Shown here one piece after another: positions 14,818 to 19,494 of a stretch of DNA of 19,494 bases. The position numbers were made by a program, and so were the translations under genes. This DNA comes from Acidimicrobiia bacterium (GTDB taxonomy: Bacteria; Actinomycetota; Acidimicrobiia; Spongiisociales; ZC4RG35): positions 1 to 19,494 of the forward strand of contig JAOUGY010000031.1 in assembly GCA_029865445.1 (NCBI GenBank), in the 5' to 3' direction. Position 1 is the stretch's first letter. Each line of letters opens with the position of its first letter. The notes under the pieces are model-generated. The model made no database searches and was not told where the DNA came from. It saw only the letters and a program-made list of their open reading frames with translations.

Positions 14818-16019
14818 CATTCGCCCTCTCCGAGGCGATCTTCGGCGAGACGGCGCAAGCGGAGGGCGTTGAGCCTTATGAATCCGGCTGCGTCCGCCTG
14901 GTTGTACACGTCATCCTCCTCGAACGTCACCGTTGCGTGGTCGTAGAGGTTGTGATGGTCCGATCGCCTGCCTTCTACGGTGACCGCCCCTTTGTAGAGC
15001 TTGAGCCGGGCCTCACCGTTCACCCGCTTCTGGATTTCGTCCATGAACGCCTGGAGCGCCCTGCGCTCTGGTGCGAACCAGAAGCCGTTGTAGACCATCT
15101 CGGCGTACTTCGGTACCAGTTCGTCCCGCATGTGAACCACCTCCCGATCGAGCGTGATCGACTCCACCGCCCGATGGGCATGGTGGAGGATCGTCCCGCC
15201 CGGTGTTTCGTACACACCGCGACTCTTCATGCCGACGAAGCGGTTCTCGACGATGTCGACCCGGCCGATCCCGTGCCTGCCGCCGAGACGGTTGGCTCGT
15301 TCGAGCAGCGCCACCGGATCCAGCTCGTCGCCGTCGATCGCCACCGGGTTGCCGTTTTCGAAGGTGACGGTGATCCACTGCGGCGCGTCCTCCGCCAGTT
15401 CGGGATCGGTGGTCATCCGGAACATACCCTTGGGCGGCGATTCCCACGGGTCTTCGAGAACACCGCCCTCGTACGAGATGTGGAGGAGGTTGGCATCCAT
15501 CGAGTACGGCTTCTCGGGCGTGACCGGAACGGGAATGCCGCGGTCCTTGGCATAGGCCACGCAGTCGGCTCGGCCCCGGAGGCGCCATTCCCGCCACGGC
15601 GCGATCACCCTGATGTCGGGGTCCATGGCGTAGGCGGCCAGCTCGAACCGGACCTGATCGTTGCCCTTCCCGGTGGCGCCGTGGGAGATGGCGTCGGCAC
15701 CGACCTCCTTGGCGTACCTCATCATGCCCCGGGTGATGATGGGACGGGCGAGGGAGGTGCCGAGCAGGTAGTAGTTCTCGTAGACGGCGCTGGCGCGGAT
15801 GGCCGGATAGACAGCATCACGTACGAAGTCGAGTTGGAGGTTCTCGGCGCGGGCGTCGACGGCCCCGGTGGCGACCGCCTTGGTGACTGCCTCTCCCACC
15901 TCGTCACCCTGGCCGACGTCCGCCGTGTAGCAGTATACCTCGGCGTCGTATTCCTCCATCAGCCACGCCAGGATGACCGACGTGTCGAGGCCGCCCGAGT
16001 AGGCCAGCACCACCTTCAT
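14817..16019 (-). CDS. argG: Argininosuccinate synthase
   Basis: The 400-aa enzyme joins citrulline and aspartate, using ATP, to make argininosuccinate. The PP-loop ATP site AYSGGLDTS is at residues 6-14, and the citrulline/aspartate-binding segment GATGKGNDQVRFE at 114-126. EGGVLEDPW and SRGVYETPGG follow in the usual order, and length is normal for the family. The ATG at 16019 overlaps the TGA of argR by ATGA and has GGAG 7 nt upstream, so translation is coupled to the regulator. In many actinobacteria argG and argH close a longer arg cluster (argCJBDFRGH). Here only R, G and H are together. Confidence 0.97.
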   Translation of the reverse strand: MKVVLAYSGGLDTSVILAWLMEEYDAEVYCYTADVGQGDEVGEAVTKAVATGAVDARAENLQLDFVRDAVYPAIRASAVYENYYLLGTSLARPIITRGMMRYAKEVGADAISHGATGKGNDQVRFELAAYAMDPDIRVIAPWREWRLRGRADCVAYAKDRGIPVPVTPEKPYSMDANLLHISYEGGVLEDPWESPPKGMFRMTTDPELAEDAPQWITVTFENGNPVAIDGDELDPVALLERANRLGGRHGIGRVDIVENRFVGMKSRGVYETPGGTILHHAHRAVESITLDREVVHMRDELVPKYAEMVYNGFWFAPERRALQAFMDEIQKRVNGEARLKLYKGAVTVEGRRSDHHNLYDHATVTFEEDDVYNQADAAGFIRLNALRLRRLAEDRLGEGE

Positions 16020-16459
16020 GGGTTGTCTCCGATCCGTTCGAGTTGATCTGCGATGTTGGCACCTCCGACGTTGGCGGCCGCCACGACGAGAATCGTGTCG
16101 TCACCTGCGACTGTTCCCAGAATGCCGGGGAACCCGGCGGCGTCGATGGCGGCGCCGAGGAGGTGGGCGGCACCCGGTGGGGTCTTGATGACGACGATGT
16201 TGTCAGAGGCAGCGATTGACTCGGCGAATTCGTCGAGAGCATGCCCGAGGGCGGTGGCGTGGGCGTGCCGGTCGTCGTCGATGACGTATCCGTGCTCGTG
16301 TTTGATGGCACCGACCGCGGCCAGGTCCCGAGAGGCGGTGGCCTGCGTGATGTCATGACCTTTGGCTGCGAGCAGTTCCACGAGGGCCTGTTGACTCTCG
16401 ATGACGCGCTCGGAGATGAGCGTTCGGATGAGGCGCCGCCGGGCGGCCGTGGTCGACAC
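16016..16459 (-). CDS. argR: Arginine repressor
   Basis: The 147-aa hexameric repressor senses arginine and shuts off arginine synthesis genes. The N-terminal winged helix carries the recognition segment ITQATASRDLAAVGAIK (about 37-53). The C-terminal oligomerisation and arginine-binding domain has GTVAGDDT (115-122), with the paired Asp residues that contact arginine. The frame opens earlier (to 16588), but residues before MSTTAARRRL have no family match. GTG at 16459 is chosen because TATAGT lies 6 nt before it. The same stretch is an 18-bp imperfect palindrome that fits an ARG box, so autoregulation is likely. It leads the argR-argG-argH operon. Confidence 0.95.
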   Translation of the reverse strand: MSTTAARRRLIRTLISERVIESQQALVELLAAKGHDITQATASRDLAAVGAIKHEHGYVIDDDRHAHATALGHALDEFAESIAASDNIVVIKTPPGAAHLLGAAIDAAGFPGILGTVAGDDTILVVAAANVGGANIADQLERIGDNP

Positions 16460-16465
16460 CCCCCA

Positions 16466-16485
16466 ACTATACGCATATGCGCATA
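16466..16485 (-). promoter_or_regulatory. argR promoter with overlapping ARG box
   Basis: On the minus strand TATAGT (complement of 16466-16471) lies 6 nt before the GTG of argR. The 18-bp segment 16468-16485, TATACGCATATGCGCATA, is a palindrome with one mismatched pair; the central cgcatatgcg is perfect. ArgR operators are 18-bp imperfect palindromes, so ArgR probably covers its own -10. Confidence 0.6.
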
Positions 16486-16489
16486 CCGC

Positions 16490-16540
16490 TGAAAACCCTG
16501 GGTAACAGACACCGCTCAGCGAAGTCCCCGGTCCGCGGAT
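16490..16540 (+). repeat. Left arm of a 51-bp inverted repeat
   Basis: The segment matches the reverse complement of 18763-18813 at 44 of 51 positions, 30 of the outer 33. The outermost bases are tgaaaaccctgggta. It lies between the propeller gene and argR, just upstream of the argR promoter. Confidence 0.88.
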
Positions 16541-16553
16541 GGGACAATACCGA

Positions 16554-18713
16554 TCAGGGGGCGAGCCGGAGGATGCGCACCTCGCCATCGGTCAACTCGA
16601 CCAGTGTCGGCTCGGCGGAGGGCAGAATCGCCGCAAGGCCCTCCACCCCGTGCTCGATGTCCACTGGGTGGGATCGCTCACTGCCGTCGGCCGACCGGAT
16701 CGTCAAGTCACCCGGCGCCAGGAGCCACAGGTCGTCGCCGAACCGGCTGACCATCATGGGGGGCCGGTCGAATCGGACGTCTTCGTGGTCCGGCCACCGG
16801 TCGGCGAGCTTGATGGAGGACGGCTCGTCCGGGTCGTACAGGAGGGGCACGCCCCCAAGCCACGGCACACCCAGCCGCACCCCCACCGGCGTCCACGTGA
16901 GGCCGTCGGACGAGAACACAACCTCCTGGCCGAAGACGTTGTCCGGTGAATCGACGGGCCGCGACACCAAGAAGCCGCCAGGCACCGCAGCACCGGCCCA
17001 CACCGTGATCCCGCCGGCGGTTTCCTGCCACGAGCCGTCCTCGAAGGTCCACACCGTGGCGCCACCCATCACCGGCTCCGAGGCGATGACGGACAAGGCG
17101 CCTCCCAACTCGCTCACCGCCATCACCGACCCGACCGGGACCAACTGGGTCGACCACACACCATCGCGTCCGTAGGTGAACAACTGCGTGCCGGCGCTTC
17201 CCGAAGGATTGGCCGCCCACACACCCGAGGGTCCCACGCCGATCATCTGGGCCGCCGGCAACGACTCAACGATCGATAGAACACCTTCTGTCTCGAACAC
17301 CTGGAACACCCGTCCGTCGGCGAGCACGAAGGACTCGTCACCGCTCTGAGCCACCGACAGGGACCCCCAGTCGTTGCCAGGGTCAATCGGAACCGCCGCC
17401 ACCTCCTTCCAGGACAGATCCTGGGGAGGTGGTGTTCCGGCCAGGGCCAGCGGAGTCACCGTCGTTCCCCGCACGTACATCTGGCTGCGCCCGTCGTCGC
17501 TCCCTCCCACAACCACGATCCGATCATCGAAGCCCTCGACCGCGTCCACCCATCCCGAGGACTCACGGCCCGTCACGACATCGGAATACCGGGTTCGAAC
17601 TCGGGCAGGACCGGTTGGCGTCTGGGCCCACAGGCCGTTCCCGTCGGAGGGCTCGACGGCCAGCAGCGACCCGTCGTCGGTGATCGTCACGTCGTTCACC
17701 GCCACTCGCCAGTCGCTCACCTCGGTCCATCGCACCAGGTCGCCCGACTCCCAGATCGCCGTCCCCAACCCGCCCACGGGGCCGACCACGGCAACGTAGG
17801 AGCCGTCGGGCCGTCGTTCGACATCGAGGAATCCGATCGTCGATCCATCGGCCGGCGGCTCGAACGTGTGGGGCCCCACCTCGGGATCGAGCGTCCAGGC
17901 CGCCAAGCCATCGCGATCATGCCCGAACGCCAGGGCGGCGCCGTCGGGTCCTTCGACGATCGCCGTCACCTGGCTCCCGACTCGAGCATTCAGCGACCCC
18001 CGGTCCCACGACTGTCCGTCAAATCTCCACACCTCGGCCGTGCCTCGATCGCCGAAAGGCGAGTCGGGCGCCGGCGCACGCGAACCCGCGGCGAACAGCA
18101 CGTCACCGACGTGTTGGATGGTTGCTATCCATGAGTTCGCGAGGGTGTCGACCGGATAGGTCCGCCAGGATCGCCCGCCGTCGGTCGACACGGCCGACGT
18201 GTCGCGATCGAAGCTGTAGTCGCCCACCCAGGATCCGACGACGGCCATGCTTCCGTCACCCACGCTCGCCTCGAAGGCGTGTCCCTCCAGACCGTGCAAC
18301 GTCCTTGCTTGCCAGAGGACGGCGTCCGTGGACACGTACGCGAGTGGCGGCTGACCCTCGGCCACAGCCAGCCATCCCGATTCCCCGGCGTCGATCGACA
18401 CCAGGGCCCACGACTGACCTGGAAGGTCGACCTCCTTCCAACCCGTGGCGAGCAACGGCACCTCGTCAGGGATAGTGAATGCGGTGGTCGACACGAACGC
18501 CCTCGGCGGTTCCGGTGGTGCGTCGATGCCGCTCGGCTCGGCGGTGGTCGGGGGTTCGACCTGTGGCGTCACGACGAACGCGATGACAGCCAGGAACAGA
18601 CCAACCACGGGCACGAAGATGAGATACGGCGAGAGCCGACGGGGCGGGCGCGGCCGACTCGGGCCCGGATCGTCGTCGCCACCGATGACGATGACCTGGT
18701 CGTCAGGGGTCAT
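16554..18713 (-). CDS. Membrane-anchored beta-propeller-like protein with Asp boxes, function unknown
   Basis: The product is 719 aa. A short acidic/proline-rich cytoplasmic head (1-28) is followed by one transmembrane helix (29-49) and a Pro/Thr-rich stalk (50-75). The rest is a large outer domain dominated by short beta-strands. Asp-box (BNR) motifs of the S-x-D-x-G-x-x-W type are visible: STDGGRSW at 176-183 and SSDGLTW at 601-607, with a degenerate STDAVLW at 128-134. These mark sialidase-like beta-propeller blades. No sialidase FRIP motif or catalytic arginine set is seen, so enzymatic activity is doubtful; a binding or sensing role is possible. The ATG at 18713 has a TAGCGT box 6 nt upstream (leaderless). 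The gene stands alone between argR and modA and is bracketed by a 51-bp inverted repeat. Confidence 0.85.
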   Translation of the reverse strand: MTPDDQVIVIGGDDDPGPSRPRPPRRLSPYLIFVPVVGLFLAVIAFVVTPQVEPPTTAEPSGIDAPPEPPRAFVSTTAFTIPDEVPLLATGWKEVDLPGQSWALVSIDAGESGWLAVAEGQPPLAYVSTDAVLWQARTLHGLEGHAFEASVGDGSMAVVGSWVGDYSFDRDTSAVSTDGGRSWRTYPVDTLANSWIATIQHVGDVLFAAGSRAPAPDSPFGDRGTAEVWRFDGQSWDRGSLNARVGSQVTAIVEGPDGAALAFGHDRDGLAAWTLDPEVGPHTFEPPADGSTIGFLDVERRPDGSYVAVVGPVGGLGTAIWESGDLVRWTEVSDWRVAVNDVTITDDGSLLAVEPSDGNGLWAQTPTGPARVRTRYSDVVTGRESSGWVDAVEGFDDRIVVVGGSDDGRSQMYVRGTTVTPLALAGTPPPQDLSWKEVAAVPIDPGNDWGSLSVAQSGDESFVLADGRVFQVFETEGVLSIVESLPAAQMIGVGPSGVWAANPSGSAGTQLFTYGRDGVWSTQLVPVGSVMAVSELGGALSVIASEPVMGGATVWTFEDGSWQETAGGITVWAGAAVPGGFLVSRPVDSPDNVFGQEVVFSSDGLTWTPVGVRLGVPWLGGVPLLYDPDEPSSIKLADRWPDHEDVRFDRPPMMVSRFGDDLWLLAPGDLTIRSADGSERSHPVDIEHGVEGLAAILPSAEPTLVELTDGEVRILRLAP

Positions 18714-18719
18714 GGCACA

Positions 18720-18725
18720 ACGCTA
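18720..18725 (-). promoter_or_regulatory. -10 box of the propeller gene
   Basis: TAGCGT on the minus strand lies 6 nt before the ATG at 18713, the same hexamer as at 12309-12314 and 12375-12380. The -35 region is poor. Confidence 0.45.
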
Positions 18726-18762
18726 GGCCACGCGATCGACCTACGACAGGACCAGATGCCCA

Positions 18763-18813
18763 ATCCGCGGGCTGTGGACGTCGCTGAGCGGTGTCCTGTA
18801 CCCAGGGTTTTCA
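18763..18813 (-). repeat. Right arm of the 51-bp inverted repeat
   Basis: This is the counterpart of 16490-16540 in opposite orientation (44 of 51 identical). It lies in the divergent region between the propeller gene and modA. Read toward modA it has the same direction as the left copy read toward argR. Confidence 0.88.
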
Positions 18814-18847
18814 ACCTCACCGTGGTGTGATGAAGTCGGAGGGTGGG

Positions 18848-18870
18848 TAGCGTCGGTGGCTCACAAGGAG
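18848..18870 (+). promoter_or_regulatory. -10 box and ribosome site of modA
   Basis: TAGCGT (18848-18853) may be the -10. AAGGAG (18865-18870) lies 4 nt before the GTG at 18875 and decides that start. Unlike its neighbours, this gene has a conventional short leader. No molybdate (ModE) palindrome was recognised. Confidence 0.5.
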
Positions 18871-18874
18871 CCCC

Positions 18875-19494
18875 GTGAAGCGTGCAGCCATCTTGATGCT
18901 GGTGATGACGGCGTGTGCCGGGCAGAGCGACCCCGTGATCCGGGTTTCTGCCGCGGCCTCGCTCACAGGCGTGTTCACCCAGATGGCTTCCGAATACACC
19001 ACCACCACGGGCATCGAAGTCGACCTCAATTTCGCGGGCAGCTCGGCCCTTCGAGAACAGATCCTCGAGGGGGCGCCGGTGGACGTGTACGCATCGGCGG
19101 ACGAGTCCAACATGCAGCGGGTCGTCGACGCCGGAGCCGCAACAACGGCACAGGTGTTTGCGACCAACTCCCTCGTGATCGCCGTACCTGCCGGCAACCC
19201 AGGAAACGTCACGGGCCTCGCCGACCTGGAACGACCAGACCTGCTGGTAGGAGTCTGTGCCGATGGTGTGCCGTGCGGGGACCTCGCCCGCGCCCTACTC
19301 GAGGCGGCCGGTGTGCAAGCATCCGTGGACACCAACGAACCCGACGTGCGGGCACTCGTCACCAAGATCGAAACGGGTGAGCTCGACGCAGGGCTCGTCT
19401 ACAGGACCGATCTCGGCGATTCCCTCGAATCGATCGCCGTGCCCGCCCATCCTCCGACTCGATACATGCTCGCCTCGCTCACCGATGCCGGAGG
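18875..19494 (+). CDS. modA: Molybdate ABC transporter substrate-binding lipoprotein (3' end outside window)
   Basis: 206 codons are present and the frame is open to the window end, so the gene is partial. The short signal MKRAAILMLVMTAC ends in a lipobox (Cys14), giving a membrane-tethered binding protein outside the cell. The ModA hallmarks follow: SAAASLTGVF (25-34; Ser/Ala loop binding the oxyanion), FAGSSALREQI (53-63), GAPVDVYASADESNM and VFATNSLVIAVPAGNP. ModA captures molybdate or tungstate and hands it to ModB/ModC, which would be expected just downstream, outside the window. The start is a GTG with AAGGAG 4 nt before it; a later ATG would cut the signal peptide. A Cys pair in GVCADGVPCG is present and may form a disulfide, as in many actinobacterial ModA proteins. 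Confidence 0.92.
   Translation, partial: MKRAAILMLVMTACAGQSDPVIRVSAAASLTGVFTQMASEYTTTTGIEVDLNFAGSSALREQILEGAPVDVYASADESNMQRVVDAGAATTAQVFATNSLVIAVPAGNPGNVTGLADLERPDLLVGVCADGVPCGDLARALLEAAGVQASVDTNEPDVRALVTKIETGELDAGLVYRTDLGDSLESIAVPAHPPTRYMLASLTDAG

Noticed and set aside
13565..16046. Plus-strand frames of 404 and 555 aa over argH and argG
   Set aside because: They are shadows of highly conserved arginine genes on the other strand.
16490..18813. Composite transposon or insertion sequence bounded by the inverted repeat
   Set aside because: No transposase is encoded between the arms and no flanking target duplication is visible; kept only as an inverted repeat of unknown function.

Overview
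The window is a 19.5 kb, high-GC, gene-dense stretch of bacterial chromosome. It most resembles an actinobacterium (Actinomycetota). Supporting signs are a short cis-prenyl transferase closely resembling mycobacterial Rv1086, a DivIVA-domain/Scy-like giant coiled coil, an argR-argG-argH order, GTG starts, and many genes with a TANNNT -10 box only 6-8 nt from the start codon (leaderless transcripts). An Acidimicrobiia-like lineage is a guess; no rRNA or tRNA is present to settle it. No phage, insertion sequence or CRISPR is visible.

Layout. 1-315: no gene; two near-identical tandem copies of a 123-bp element with GTAC-rich tails. 316-4551 (minus): AtuA-family protein, short cis-prenyl diphosphate synthase, FG-GAP-like lipoprotein and histidine phosphatase, the last three tightly packed. 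4552-4628: divergent control region with a perfect 18-bp palindrome sitting in the spacer of the atuA-like promoter. 4629-8986 (plus): hemolysin III-type membrane protein, then a ~1180-aa DivIVA-domain coiled-coil protein. A 14-bp-stem hairpin ends it and also overlaps the stop codon of the convergent gene. 9034-12300 (minus): a three-gene operon of haloalkane dehalogenase-like hydrolase, membrane-anchored endonuclease/exonuclease/phosphatase-fold protein and aminopeptidase P. 12389-13324 (plus): CaCA-family Na+/Ca2+ antiporter. 13346-16459 (minus): argR-argG-argH, the last steps of arginine synthesis plus their regulator, with a probable ARG box over the argR promoter. 16554-18713 (minus): a large membrane-anchored beta-propeller-like protein of unknown function, flanked by a 51-bp inverted repeat. 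18875-end (plus): modA, molybdate-binding lipoprotein, cut by the window edge.

Most is housekeeping or accessory metabolism. The points most worth a second look are: (i) a dehalogenase-like protein that keeps the HLD-II catalytic set except that the nucleophile Asp108 is Glu; (ii) the 51-bp inverted repeat placed in the same orientation upstream of both argR and modA; (iii) the polarity-scaffold-like DivIVA/Scy protein; (iv) recurrent leaderless promoters, several with the identical box TAGCGT; (v) the palindromic operator in front of the AtuA-family gene. No defence system or clearly new multi-gene system was recognised.
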